This document shows positions 18,191 to 28,061 of a stretch of 64,000 nucleotides of DNA, in pieces. A program made the translations under genes and the position numbers. The DNA comes from Paenibacillus sp. Soil522. GTDB lineage: Bacteria > Bacillota > Bacilli > Paenibacillales > Paenibacillaceae. The notes beneath the pieces were generated by a model that did no database searches, was not told where the DNA came from, and saw nothing but the letters and a program-made list of their open reading frames with translations. Numbering within the stretch: the stretch's first letter is position 1; each line of letters begins with the position of its first letter. Where the stretch lies: NCBI RefSeq assembly GCF_001428245.1, contig NZ_LMRV01000039.1:16027-80026 (forward strand), written 5' to 3'.

Positions 18191-21100
18191 TTACATCAAC
18201 GCAGCGGCGAAAGAGACGAGCAAATCGGCTTGCTCCGCCGTGATCGCTTTTCCGCTTTGGGCTTTTGCTTGGTTTACGAAAGCTCCCAGTTGCCCTTCCT
18301 TCGCCTTCGCGTTCTCCCAGTCAGTGGAAGCCTTGGCGGCATCCAGCTTTTCGATCAAAGAGGCGGCGACGTCCCCGTGCCCACTTTCCTCGAACCACAT
18401 TCTGGTCAGACGAGCAAGGCTATCGTAGTCAACGGTGACGATGACCGTAATCGAGGCGTTCGTCGCATGACCCGCTTGATCGGAGGCGGACGCGCTAAAC
18501 GTGTGCTCGCCGAGACCCAATTCATAAGCCGTCACTTTGATCAATTCACAAGTCGTCCTTGCAATCCCCGATAATTCGTCCGTTGCATCGCAGCTGATCG
18601 CGACGAGCTGGTCTACCGTAAATTCGGTACCGTCCGCAACGTCGAAGATAATGCTAGGCGCCGTCAAGTCGACCGACACGGACAACGACTTCGCTTCTTC
18701 CGCGTTACCCGCCCGATCGACGCTCCAGTAAGTTACCGTATGCACGCCTTCGGTTTCGATAACGGCTTGTCTCCCACTCGCGACGTCTCCGTCGTCCACT
18801 CGATAATAGGTCACTGCCACGCCGGAGATTTCATCGGTCGCGGCGAAATCAACGACGACAGCCGAACGGTACCAGTCGTTCTGCGCTTCCCCTTCCGCCG
18901 TTGCGGTCGTCTCCGGCGCCGCATCGTCGCTGCTATTCAGCGCGATATCCTCAGTATTGTACATAAAAATAAGTCTTTCGTTTGTTGAGATATTCGGTAT
19001 ATCTGCTATTTGCGACAGTTTTTTTGTTCCCAGCCGGAGTGTTAATACGGCACCACTCCCTGATCCGGCCGCGTGTTGATATACGATCCGATTGTCAAAC
19101 TTGGGAGAAACCAGGAAGAAGGGGCCGACCCCGCTGGAACGCAGAATAAACTTTTCATTTTCGCCTATCTCTGTGGCATCGGCTTTTATAACATTGTAAC
19201 TCTCTACCGTATCATCCTTTACCGATAAATAGGTGTTTGTCTTGACCAGCCGTACCGAATATGTGCCGTCGTCGTTAGTGACCAACTGATAGAAAGGCGC
19301 GTCCTTCTTCATGATACTGGTAACAAGCTCGCCGTTTTCATTAATATCATAGTAAGAGTTCACTGTCTCGGCGACTCTCTGACCGTCAACGATACTCCAA
19401 TTCCTCTGATATAATGGCTCCCATCTGGTCCGCATCTGAAAATACGGCCCGCTTGAGTTCAGCGGCTCGCCGTTATAGTACGTCAGGGTGCCAAAGTTCA
19501 GATTGTCAAAATGTACCATTGCCTGCGGTCGCGCGGCCGCCGCCGCCCTCGCCGTCCATGTCATATCGACGCCGCCCACCTTGGTGTAGAGGGCAAGAGC
19601 CTGATCAAAAACAGGCCGGAGCTCGCCTTTGTTAAGCCCGTTATTCTCCCTGTCAAACCCGGCTCCATAATATCCTCTGCCTGTATCACCAAAAACGTTC
19701 GGCATCGCAACGAAGGGTACATCCTCACCGTACAGCTCTTTCGAATACAGGTTGTATTTCGCCGAATATTCGAAGGCTTTCGCCAGCCTGTTATCATACA
19801 GGGAATACAAATCCACATCCTGATTGTAAGCGATCAGGCATATTTCGGCCATATATCCGATAGCCAACATGGCGTGGGCCTGATCACGGCCGGTTTCCAT
19901 CGTCTGGCCTGATTCGTGCACATAAGTGAAGATGGAGCCGTTCACATGAATGTCCTGATATAAGGCCATCGCGCGGTTAAAGATTTCCGTATTGTCACAA
20001 AGAACGCCTATCGAAATCATGCTGACTATGGCCGCTGCGTCCCAGTTGCCGTTGGCGAGCATGGGAGCAGCTGCGTCCTGGATCACCGGATATACCACGT
20101 TTAGCATCATATCCTGCAGCGATTTGAAGTCAGCGTCGCTGTATCCGTCGTATCCACCGTTGTAATACCTTATAATCTCAGCTGCGCTGGCATATTTGTA
20201 AGCATTGATGCCGGCGCCCAAGATCCTGTCCCTACCGTCTATCACTTTTAAGGCCTTCGCCCATTTCCCAAGTATGTCGGAGGCTCTTTCCGCGTATCTA
20301 TAGTCTCCCGTGATCACCCACTGCAGGGCGTTGAAATACGCGGCATTGCCGCCCTTCTCAAAATAGCCGATGTTGCCGGAATCCGACGGGGCTCCTCCAC
20401 GTCCTACATTCGAAAATACAGTAGTCTCGTAATCGAAGCTGGATAAATCATAGGTAACGCTATGCAGCAATCTCTGGTAATCAGAGTACCAGGGCTCAGC
20501 CTTCTCCTGAACACGAAGCTTCATTCTCTCCAGGTCTTCTATCGTATACAAAATACCAGGATGGTTGAAAATTCGTACCTTCACATCCGCTATCGCTTGA
20601 TAGCCGCTTCCGTTATATTCCACAGTATACTCGTGGATGCCGACGCTCAGGTCCGAAACCGTTACGCGCATCAAGCCGTCGGCATAAACAACGTCCGCGT
20701 CCGTCCCAACGATAATATAATTCTCAGGGTTCGTATCGCCGTTCACGGGACGCCAGAACAATTCAGCGTCGTCTCCGGATACCTCTTGACTTACCTCCAG
20801 CAGATCCCTGCCTGTTACCTCTTCAAAATAAAATCTGTATTCGGTATTCTGAGCGGCCGTTCCGGTGCTCTGCATGGAGTCGTCGGTCATTTTTACATTA
20901 ATACGGTTAAAGCCAGAGTCGTCTCTCATCGTGGACAAATGCGACCAGATGCGGTAATAACCCGATTTCACATAATGGTCTACATAAAACCGCTCGTTCC
21001 AGCTCGGGATACTTGCCGACGCCTTGACTTCGAACGTCCTGTCGGTGCTGGTACCGCTTTGGGCGCCGCTCAGGATATTAAAGTAACGATGGGTATTGCT

Positions 21101-22276
21101 CAGGAACTCTTCAGCCGTAAAGTAATTCTGGATCGTAAGATATTTGTCATTGTCCAGGGATTTTATGGAATAAGCCGTCCTGGTGGCTCCAACCTCCGGT
21201 TCCTCATGGTACACGGTGGCGAAATAGTCAAGGACATACAGCGCGAACGTGGAAGCCTCTGCGGCATTTGCCGTAAGCGACAGTTTTTCCGTGATGGGAT
21301 CAACCTTAACATATTTGCCTTCCCCATTTTTCATTTTAAAAATCATTGACGCTGTCTTGCTGTTGTTAAAGTAATTCCCCATATTCGGGCCCGTAATCTT
21401 GGAAGTGAGCTCCGCAAGGTTGTCCATCGCCGTTTGCAACGATAAGAGGGCTTGGTCGACCTGGGCTTGAGTCGCACTGGCCCGACTTACTTCTTTTGCA
21501 TTGTTGAGGGCACCCGCAAACACCTCCCAGCTAGCCGCCGTGTACTCGGCTCCAATTAGCTGATCCGCTTTGGCAATCAGCGCGCTGAGCGCCGTCTTGT
21601 CGACGATCCTATTGTTCACAATAGGATCGTCAAGAGTGACGGCCAAGGATGGTCCAGAGTATCCCGATGTATTCCTTGAGGAATACATCTCGCTGGCAGC
21701 TACCGCATTTTCGTTCACACGAGTTGTCGTAAGATGTATACTGACTACTTTTCTTCCGTTACTCAACGCAAATCGGAAGATCGTGGACAAGTCAATGGAA
21801 AGGTTTTCTTCACCGGTTGACGTAACGTTTCGGGTTACAACCGGCGATTCAGCTATATCGTTTGGGCGGGCATTATATGTAAGATTGTTTACCGTCCACT
21901 CGGCGCCAGAGTTTCTCAGGGTCGGTTCGCTTTCAGTAAATACCAACTCGTTTGGCGCATGCGTTTTTCTGAAGCTCAAAATCATTTTCATCTCGTCAAT
22001 ATTATAACGATTAGTTTCGATGGAGGATAAATCAAACTTGAGATAAGTATGCCGGAATTTCCCGTAAATTAATTTATTTGCGATTAAATTTATCCCCAAG
22101 CTGTCTGCCTGCGTGCCGAAATTAGACACAAATGCATCCTGCACCGCCGGGAAGGATGCTGTCCCAGCCGCCGCCGCAACAATCGCTGTTGATCCCAGGA
22201 AAAGGGTATATAACTGCATACATATAATTGGTACACATAACAGTAACGATAAGACCTGTTTCAAATGCTTTTTCAT
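18191..22276 (-). CDS. Large secreted polysaccharide lyase-like protein (alginate-lyase fold, FIMAH-like C-terminus)
   Basis: A 1361-residue secreted protein. Residues 1-38 are a signal peptide (KKHLKQVLSLLLCVP...). About 40-220 resembles a CBM96/DNRLRE-type beta-sandwich (HTYLKFDLSSIE). 240-300 is a helical FIVAR-like segment. 310-500 is a beta-trefoil-like binding region. About 570-920 is an alpha/alpha-toroid of the alginate lyase superfamily: HPGILYTIEDLERMK, NGNWDAAAIVSMISIGVLCD, ESGQTMETGRDQAHAMLAIG. 945-1105 is another trefoil-like region, then Ig-like repeats (SGVAVTYYRVDDG, YWSVDRAGNAEEA) and a FIMAH-like tail. The start at 22276 has AGAAAGGAG upstream and begins the signal peptide; the longer frame from 22399 adds unrelated residues. 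The polysaccharide is not known. Confidence 0.75.
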   Translation of the reverse strand: MKKHLKQVLSLLLCVPIICMQLYTLFLGSTAIVAAAAGTASFPAVQDAFVSNFGTQADSLGINLIANKLIYGKFRHTYLKFDLSSIETNRYNIDEMKMILSFRKTHAPNELVFTESEPTLRNSGAEWTVNNLTYNARPNDIAESPVVTRNVTSTGEENLSIDLSTIFRFALSNGRKVVSIHLTTTRVNENAVAASEMYSSRNTSGYSGPSLAVTLDDPIVNNRIVDKTALSALIAKADQLIGAEYTAASWEVFAGALNNAKEVSRASATQAQVDQALLSLQTAMDNLAELTSKITGPNMGNYFNNSKTASMIFKMKNGEGKYVKVDPITEKLSLTANAAEASTFALYVLDYFATVYHEEPEVGATRTAYSIKSLDNDKYLTIQNYFTAEEFLSNTHRYFNILSGAQSGTSTDRTFEVKASASIPSWNERFYVDHYVKSGYYRIWSHLSTMRDDSGFNRINVKMTDDSMQSTGTAAQNTEYRFYFEEVTGRDLLEVSQEVSGDDAELFWRPVNGDTNPENYIIVGTDADVVYADGLMRVTVSDLSVGIHEYTVEYNGSGYQAIADVKVRIFNHPGILYTIEDLERMKLRVQEKAEPWYSDYQRLLHSVTYDLSSFDYETTVFSNVGRGGAPSDSGNIGYFEKGGNAAYFNALQWVITGDYRYAERASDILGKWAKALKVIDGRDRILGAGINAYKYASAAEIIRYYNGGYDGYSDADFKSLQDMMLNVVYPVIQDAAAPMLANGNWDAAAIVSMISIGVLCDNTEIFNRAMALYQDIHVNGSIFTYVHESGQTMETGRDQAHAMLAIGYMAEICLIAYNQDVDLYSLYDNRLAKAFEYSAKYNLYSKELYGEDVPFVAMPNVFGDTGRGYYGAGFDRENNGLNKGELRPVFDQALALYTKVGGVDMTWTARAAAAARPQAMVHFDNLNFGTLTYYNGEPLNSSGPYFQMRTRWEPLYQRNWSIVDGQRVAETVNSYYDINENGELVTSIMKKDAPFYQLVTNDDGTYSVRLVKTNTYLSVKDDTVESYNVIKADATEIGENEKFILRSSGVGPFFLVSPKFDNRIVYQHAAGSGSGAVLTLRLGTKKLSQIADIPNISTNERLIFMYNTEDIALNSSDDAAPETTATAEGEAQNDWYRSAVVVDFAATDEISGVAVTYYRVDDGDVASGRQAVIETEGVHTVTYWSVDRAGNAEEAKSLSVSVDLTAPSIIFDVADGTEFTVDQLVAISCDATDELSGIARTTCELIKVTAYELGLGEHTFSASASDQAGHATNASITVIVTVDYDSLARLTRMWFEESGHGDVAASLIEKLDAAKASTDWENAKAKEGQLGAFVNQAKAQSGKAITAEQADLLVSFAAALM

Positions 22277-22413
22277 GATCGCTCTCCTTTCTGAAAAACA
22301 CAATTCTATGGATTCTTTTCCAATGTAAGCAACAATCTCTCCGTCTACATACACAATGTAACCGCTACCAAAATAAGACGCAACCGTGGCCAGAAACACG
22401 GCTTGATTCCTTC

Positions 22414-22566
22414 AGATCGACGGTTGCCCCAACGGGCCGCAGGCGTCTTTCTAATGTTAAGCTGGTCGAAGGGGGCGATGCCGTCGCACTTCATGTTGAA
22501 CCCGTCGTATTAGAGGAAGTGAAAGAAGTTGTGCAAGCCATCGGTTATCATGACAAAGGAAAGTAA
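22414..22566 (+). pseudogene. C-terminal coding remnant of unknown family
   Basis: A 50-codon frame without start reads SNVKLVEGGDAVALHVEP then VVLEEVKEVVQAIGYHDKGK and stops with TAA. Its composition is protein-like and its codon use fits the region, but I cannot name the family. It is probably the end of a gene lost when the lyase-like gene was placed here. Confidence 0.3.
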
Positions 22567-22940
22567 TCGCCCATAGCCTGGCCCATATGAAGACATCATC
22601 TCCTTTCTAACTGTTTAGTGAGACATCCGCAAACGCATTGGTATCGTCGGACACATTCCGCCAGGGGCTTTTGTGTTCAGCAAGACCTCAACAAACTTAT
22701 AATATCGATGTGAGAAAGCAATTCATATGCTCTTTTTTAAGAATAAAGTCAGTATTCTTTAGAATGGAAACTCCAAGGCTTTTGCGTATAAAGGCCACCG
22801 AACCCATGACGCGATACCCTTGTGCTTCAATCGCAGATCAATCCTCACTTTCTGTATAACGATGCAAACGCTTCCCGGATTTCATGTCGTTAGATATCCA
22901 TATTCATCCGGTATATCTTAGAATAGACGAAATCCCACCG
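22567..22940. other. Intergenic, little content
   Basis: No supported gene. A weak cre-like TGCAAACGCTTCCC lies at 22863-22876, 65 bases past the response-regulator stop and so badly placed to control it. No clear terminator was seen. Confidence 0.3.
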
Positions 22941-23684
22941 TCAATCATCGTTCTTTTCCGCAGTATCCGCGGCACCGACGATTCCCTTGTAGTATCCAGG
23001 CGTCATGCCCGTGTATTTCTTAAATACTTTTGTAAAATAATGCTTGTCCTCGTAGCCAACCTGCTGCCCGATCTGGTTAACAGGCAGATGCTGCTCAAGC
23101 TCCAGCAGCTTCTTCGCCTCGCGGATCCGTAATTCGTGCAAATAATTGACAAAATTCATGCCCGTTTCTTTTTTAAATAGACTGCTTATATAATTCGGAT
23201 GAAGGCTCACGAGCTCGGCAAGCTTATCCAGTGAAATATCCTCCATGTAGTGCTTTTCCAAGTATGAAAGAATTTTTGCGGCATGCTGCGGATATTCGGA
23301 ATCAACGGTAGTAATGGGCAGCTCGTCTCTGATCTGTTTCAGCAAAACGGCTATTTCATCTCTGTCAATCGGCTTCAGCAAATAGTCGATGACGCCGTAT
23401 CGCAGGGCCCTGCGAACAAATTCGAATTCGTCGTAGCCCGTCAGAATAATGAAACGGTCACATAGCCCGTTTTGCCTGGCTTCCTCAATCAGCTCGAAGC
23501 CGTTTTGCTCCGGCATCTGGAGATCCGTAATCGTTACGTCTGGCATGAACGTCTTCATCTTCTCGATCGCTTCTTTCGCGTGTCCGGCTGATAGCACCTC
23601 CGTGCAAGCCGGGGCGGCCTCCTTGACGACTTTAACCAGTCCGCCCAGAATCAACGGCTCGTCGTCCACAATCAGAACCTTCAT
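22941..23684 (-). CDS. YesN-type response regulator with AraC output domain
   Basis: A 247-residue regulator. The receiver (residues 1-120) has the acidic pair DDE near residue 7, the phospho-acceptor Asp in VTITDLQMP, and Lys in YLLKPID. Residues 140-240 are an AraC-type double helix-turn-helix (ISLDKLAELVSLHPNYISSL and VNQIGQQVGYEDKHYFTKVF). It is shorter than YesN proteins that carry a long middle linker. Its start lies inside the 3' end of the kinase gene, a 53-base overlap that suggests coupled translation. It likely activates the sugar ABC transporter genes just upstream on the same strand. Confidence 0.92.
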   Translation of the reverse strand: MKVLIVDDEPLILGGLVKVVKEAAPACTEVLSAGHAKEAIEKMKTFMPDVTITDLQMPEQNGFELIEEARQNGLCDRFIILTGYDEFEFVRRALRYGVIDYLLKPIDRDEIAVLLKQIRDELPITTVDSEYPQHAAKILSYLEKHYMEDISLDKLAELVSLHPNYISSLFKKETGMNFVNYLHELRIREAKKLLELEQHLPVNQIGQQVGYEDKHYFTKVFKKYTGMTPGYYKGIVGAADTAEKNDD

Positions 23685-25425
23685 CTGTATTCACCATCCT
23701 TCCAGTTAGGAATAAAGTCAGTATCGTGCCCTTGCCGGGCTCGCTTTCAATTTCGAGCCGCGATGCTCCGCCGTAGAACGATTTGACCCTTGCGGCGACG
23801 TTGCTCAATCCCCAGCCGCTTTCTCCCTCCTGCGGCATGCCGGCTTCGCCATTGTCCAGCCTTTGGCGGATTTTTCGTAAGTTCTCAGGCAAGATGCCCG
23901 ATCCGTTGTCGGATATCACGATACGTGCCTCTTCCCCTGTTTTGCAGGCTTCCACTCTGATATGAACGGGACGCAGAACGTTTGAGATGCCGTGCACGAT
24001 GCAGTTCTCGATGAGCGGCTGCAAAATAAATTTGGGACAAGCGAAGCGTTTGGCGTTGACCGTGACCTCGATTTCGTAAGTCAATCGTTCTTGTAAACGC
24101 ATCTTATGAATATCCAGATAAAATCGGATAATCTCTATTTCTTTGTCCAGCATCGTCATATCCTTTCCGGTGGAAAGGCTGTATCGCATCAGCTTGCCGA
24201 ACCAGAACGCAATATCGGCAACTTCTTTGTCATTGTTCGTTTCGGCGAGCATTCGGATTGTTTCCAGCGTGTTGTACAAAAAGTGCGGCTTGATCTGCGC
24301 TTGCAGCACTCTGTATGCGGCCTCTTTATTTCGCAGCTCAGCGCGATGAACGTTATTGATCAGCTCATCCATTCGCCCGATCATGTTGTTATAGGTAGTG
24401 ATCAGAAATCCGATCTCGTCCTGTTTGCCCGGCGTTTCCATTTCGACGACCATCTGCTTCATATTGTCGTCGTCAATAGAGCGCATATGCCTTGCAAGCC
24501 GAAGAATGCGTTTGGTGATAATCGACGAGAGTGCGTAATAGAATAGTGATAAAACCGTCAGCAACGCGATAATCGCGGCCACGATAATGATTTCCTTTTC
24601 TTTGATCCCGTGAAACACGTCGCGGATCTGTCCGACAATCACGATGCGGGCACCCAGGTCCTCCAGGTACATTTGGTTGACAATGGTTTTTCGATTAATG
24701 AAATAGGAGTTCTGCTGGTCCGAGTCCCCCCGTTTAATCATCTTTTGAACTTTCTCCGGCAGCTCTCCGCCGGCGTGCAGCGGCTCTCCCGAATCCTTAA
24801 GCAGGTATGCTTTCCAATCTCGTTCCACACCGGCCGCTTGATAAAATTTCCCTAGCAGCTCGTCGCCGGCGTGAATCTGTAGGATGCCGATCCTTTCCGT
24901 GATCAACGTGTTGTATAGGCTTTGCAAATAAACAAGCTCGGGCTGACTCCCATTCGGGTGGAGAATCGTCCATTTGCCGCTCCCCGGCTTCAGTGACAGG
25001 GCAATCGCCTTCTTCTCCGGGTCCATACCGGACACATCGATAAATTGTTCGGTAATAGGCAGTACCTGCTCTTTTATTTTGTAGATCATCAACGAATCGA
25101 TCTCAGGATTGGCAAAGAGCGACTGGGTGATTACGGGGCTGATATAGCGAATATAGGCATAAATGCTATCCAGATCGGAAAGGTATTTACCGTCCAAATA
25201 ATCCGTTACATAAGGATTATATTGCAATACCCGGTACACCGATGCGATTCGGTTCAGATCCCCCTTCATATTGGCGTATGCCTGCTCTAAAATTTTTTGC
25301 CGGCTTTCAACGAATTGTTGCGTCAAATTTCCGTATATTAACAAGTACATGTAGCTTCCCAGGGCGATAACCGGAATAAGAATCAGAATGACGTACCCCA
25401 ATATCATCTTGCGCGCGATGCTCAT
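23632..25425 (-). CDS. YesM-type sensor histidine kinase
   Basis: A 597-residue kinase. A membrane helix at about 8-30 and a second near 280-305 enclose an extracellular dCache-like sensor. Then follow HAMP, the His_kinase domain with RVLQAQIKPHFLYNTLETIR (His is the phospho-acceptor) and the ATPase domain with LQPLIENCIVHGI, ISDNGSGI and GWGLSNVAARV. The last residues after LTLFLTGRM overlap the regulator gene. Family members sense extracellular sugars, sometimes through a solute-binding protein; the neighbouring transporter supports that. AGGAGGAG precedes the ATG. Confidence 0.92.
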   Translation of the reverse strand: MSIARKMILGYVILILIPVIALGSYMYLLIYGNLTQQFVESRQKILEQAYANMKGDLNRIASVYRVLQYNPYVTDYLDGKYLSDLDSIYAYIRYISPVITQSLFANPEIDSLMIYKIKEQVLPITEQFIDVSGMDPEKKAIALSLKPGSGKWTILHPNGSQPELVYLQSLYNTLITERIGILQIHAGDELLGKFYQAAGVERDWKAYLLKDSGEPLHAGGELPEKVQKMIKRGDSDQQNSYFINRKTIVNQMYLEDLGARIVIVGQIRDVFHGIKEKEIIIVAAIIALLTVLSLFYYALSSIITKRILRLARHMRSIDDDNMKQMVVEMETPGKQDEIGFLITTYNNMIGRMDELINNVHRAELRNKEAAYRVLQAQIKPHFLYNTLETIRMLAETNNDKEVADIAFWFGKLMRYSLSTGKDMTMLDKEIEIIRFYLDIHKMRLQERLTYEIEVTVNAKRFACPKFILQPLIENCIVHGISNVLRPVHIRVEACKTGEEARIVISDNGSGILPENLRKIRQRLDNGEAGMPQEGESGWGLSNVAARVKSFYGGASRLEIESEPGKGTILTLFLTGRMVNTDEGSDCGRRAVDSGRTG

Positions 25426-25488
25426 GATACTAGATCTCCTCCTGCTGACGGTATGGTATCGGTTTCCATCACGTGCAAATAAAAAACG

Positions 25489-25514
25489 GGTAGAGGCGTC
25501 AATGCGCCCCTACC
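25489..25514 (-). terminator. Terminator after the solute-binding protein gene
   Basis: On the minus strand GGTAGGGGCG and CGCCTCTACC form a stem with one mismatch and a 6-base loop, followed by TTTTTTATTT. It lies 16 bases past the stop and separates the transporter genes from the two-component genes. Confidence 0.75.
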
Positions 25515-25529
25515 AGCAAATTACGACAT

Positions 25530-27098
25530 TTACTCAAGCAAGTCCTTTTTCTCCTGATAGGTTTGGTTGGCCCAGTCCGTCAACTCAGGTAGTCCAATAT
25601 TTTCTGCGTTCTTTAACAGCGCTTCATAATTCCGAACGGCTTCTTCCTCGGTTTTCGCCAAATAAATTTTGACCTTCTCATTTCTGATCATATCGTCGAT
25701 CTTTGTCTTGATCGTTTTCTCCGAAGAATCCGGCTTCGTCTGGATCATGCCGACAGCGGGTTTAGAGATTCTGATTTCTTTTAATTCCATCAATGCCTGG
25801 GTCGTTTGCGTGCCCGGTTTATATCCCAGCATCCCCTCGGTGATGCCATCGTTGTAAAGGTACCACCACTTGATTCCGTTGCTGTTTACGAAATCGGCGT
25901 CGTTCGGATCGTATTTCAGGTTTGGATAACCTTCCTCATTCCAGGTCCAATGCTCGCCTTCAACCCCGAACATCGTCAGCTTTTTGCCCTCGTCGCTGGC
26001 CAGGTACTTGAGAAATTGGATGGATTTCTCCGGATTCTTGTTGTTTTTGGTAATGAAGGTTCCGGCGAAGCCAAGCCCTGTGCCAACAAGTTTCGCCTCC
26101 TTCGACAATGCCGTAGGCAGCATTTTGAAGGTGAAATCGCCTCCATCGTTCTTAATGGCGATGTTGTCCTTGTCCGCAACGCTTACCGTATGGCTGTGGG
26201 CGAACGCTTTGCCGCTCGTCGCATATTGATCGTCGATCAGGTCATTGGCGTGAGCAAAGTTCTCGGCCTGAATATAGCCGTTGCGATAAAGGCTGTTCAT
26301 AAATTTGAAAAAATCGAGCATTTTCGGATGTTTAATATAATATTCGATTTTCCCGTCTTGTTCATACCAATTTTCAAAGTAAGCATCAATGCCAAACTGA
26401 ATGATAAAATATTGCTCGATCCAGTTTTTGTCCATCATGAGCGGCACCATATCGGGATACTTCTCCTTGACCATGGCCAAAACGTTCGTGAAATCCTCCA
26501 ACGAAGCAATCGTCGGATTTCCAAGCTCCTTCAGGATGTCTTCCCTAACGGCGATGCCGGGGTTGCCGTCGCTGCCGACCGCATATTTGTTCTGCTTCAT
26601 TTCCTCTTGCGTAGCGAATGCGTTCCGCACCGTGTAGAAGTTGCCGTCATCCATCGTATGAATTCCGATTCTCGTGTCGTCGATTTTAAAGTCTGGCGCG
26701 TACTTCTCGATTAATTCATTCCAGGGATACGACAATTTGGTATCGGATAGGCGATCGATTTGGGAATAAGTAAAGATGAGATCCGGCAAATCACCGGAGG
26801 CGATCATCAGCGGAAGCTGCTTATCGTCCGTCGCGACCGTCACGTTTAATTTGACTCCCGTCATTTCGGTTATTTTTTCCGCTACCGGACCTTTCCATTC
26901 CCGGACCGGATACCATGGCATGTCGATAAATAATGACAGTTCTTCGATTTCTCCACCTTTCGCCGATCCGCCGCCGGAGTCGGACGCTTGCGTGTTACCG
27001 CTGTTCGCGCCGTTGCCACTGCATGCCGACAGCAATGATAATAATAGAATAACCGCTACAGATGCCATCAGAGTCTTTTTAAACTTGCCTTGATTCAA
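25530..27098 (-). CDS. Extracellular solute-binding lipoprotein (LplA/YtcQ family)
   Basis: A 522-residue lipoprotein with signal peptide and lipobox LLSAC (Cys26), then a Gly/Ser/Asn linker and a bacterial solute-binding fold (MPWYPVREWKGPVAEKITEM near the start; GTGLGFAGTFITKNNKNPEK in the hinge half). This family binds oligosaccharides for import by partner permeases. A TTG start is chosen because AGGAGGGG lies just upstream. The gene is 65 bases downstream of two permease genes; no ATPase is present, as is usual for Bacillota systems that share MsmX. Confidence 0.9.
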   Translation of the reverse strand: MNQGKFKKTLMASVAVILLLSLLSACSGNGANSGNTQASDSGGGSAKGGEIEELSLFIDMPWYPVREWKGPVAEKITEMTGVKLNVTVATDDKQLPLMIASGDLPDLIFTYSQIDRLSDTKLSYPWNELIEKYAPDFKIDDTRIGIHTMDDGNFYTVRNAFATQEEMKQNKYAVGSDGNPGIAVREDILKELGNPTIASLEDFTNVLAMVKEKYPDMVPLMMDKNWIEQYFIIQFGIDAYFENWYEQDGKIEYYIKHPKMLDFFKFMNSLYRNGYIQAENFAHANDLIDDQYATSGKAFAHSHTVSVADKDNIAIKNDGGDFTFKMLPTALSKEAKLVGTGLGFAGTFITKNNKNPEKSIQFLKYLASDEGKKLTMFGVEGEHWTWNEEGYPNLKYDPNDADFVNSNGIKWWYLYNDGITEGMLGYKPGTQTTQALMELKEIRISKPAVGMIQTKPDSSEKTIKTKIDDMIRNEKVKIYLAKTEEEAVRNYEALLKNAENIGLPELTDWANQTYQEKKDLLE

Positions 27099-27163
27099 AA
27101 CAACCCCTCCTATGATTTATATTATATATTAAAGCAAAAAGCTTTAATAACAAGCCAGCAGCA

Positions 27164-28045
27164 TCAGCCCTTTACCGAGCCAAGCATAATGCCTTGAATG
27201 AAAAACCGCTGCAGGAACGGATAAACGCAAACGATCGGCGCGATGGAGACCACCATGGCGGCTAGCTGCAGGGAATAACTTGTGACGCCTGAAGCTGCGC
27301 TGTTTGCTGCTCCGACGGCATCCAACGGTGCATTGCTTTTGTTTATCACTTCCATCATCCGGAAAGCAAGCGTCCGCAGACTGTCGGATTGAACGAAATA
27401 AGCGGAGTCCAGCCAGGAATTCCATTGGCCAACGCCCATGAATAGCGCCATCGTGGCGATAAGCGGCATTGAAACCGGGAGGATGATACGATAGAAGGTA
27501 ACAAATTCATTCGCTCCGTCCATATGCGCGGATTCTTTCAGCTCCCCCGGTATTTCACGGAAGAACGAAATGGCGATCAGCAGGAAGAACGTGCTTAGCA
27601 TGGACGGGATAATGTAGACCCCAAACGAATTCAGCAGCCCGACGGAACGCAGCACCACGTAGTAAGGAATCAGACCGCCAGAGAAATACATAGCGAAAAT
27701 AATCATAGTAAAATAAAACTTGCTAAACAAAAGCTCGCGATGCGAAAGTCCGTAAGCAACCAGGCACGTAAGCAGCACGCCAAGCGCGGAGCCGGATATC
27801 GTGCGGATCACAGTCACCAGGAACGCCTTATACCATTGCGGATCGTTCAAAAACGTGGCATAGTTCTCGAACGTCACGTTCCGGGGCCAAAAATAAATAC
27901 CTCCGAGAAGCGAGTCTGTGCCTTTGTTAAACGAGAGAATCAAGACATAATAAAACGGGTACAGCATAGCCAGCATGATGACCAACAAGATGACGGTAAC
28001 AACGCCGTCCATGACAAGATCCTTTTTCCTTTGACTTACATTCAT
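27164..28045 (-). CDS. Sugar ABC transporter permease (LplC/YtcP, CUT1 type)
   Basis: A 293-residue membrane protein with six helices and the ABC coupling-loop motif ESAHMDGANEFVTFYRIILPVSMP (read as EAA...G). The start at 28045 has AAAGGAG eight bases upstream; the longer frame from 28096 runs into the preceding permease gene. It forms the second channel subunit of the importer with the gene upstream. TVRNVTFENYATF near residue 60 is typical of the family. Confidence 0.92.
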   Translation of the reverse strand: MNVSQRKKDLVMDGVVTVILLVIMLAMLYPFYYVLILSFNKGTDSLLGGIYFWPRNVTFENYATFLNDPQWYKAFLVTVIRTISGSALGVLLTCLVAYGLSHRELLFSKFYFTMIIFAMYFSGGLIPYYVVLRSVGLLNSFGVYIIPSMLSTFFLLIAISFFREIPGELKESAHMDGANEFVTFYRIILPVSMPLIATMALFMGVGQWNSWLDSAYFVQSDSLRTLAFRMMEVINKSNAPLDAVGAANSAASGVTSYSLQLAAMVVSIAPIVCVYPFLQRFFIQGIMLGSVKG

Positions 28046-28061
28046 CGTTGGATCTCCTTTT

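Noticed and set aside
20462..21349. 295-codon plus-strand frame
   Set aside because: Lies fully inside the large lyase-like gene in antisense; no ribosome site and no domain.
22276..22399. Longer start for the lyase-like protein at 22399
   Set aside because: The extra 41 residues precede a normal signal peptide and the ribosome site lies before 22276.
25806..26714. 302-codon plus-strand frame
   Set aside because: Antisense to the solute-binding lipoprotein gene; high Ile/Arg/Val composition typical of a shadow frame.
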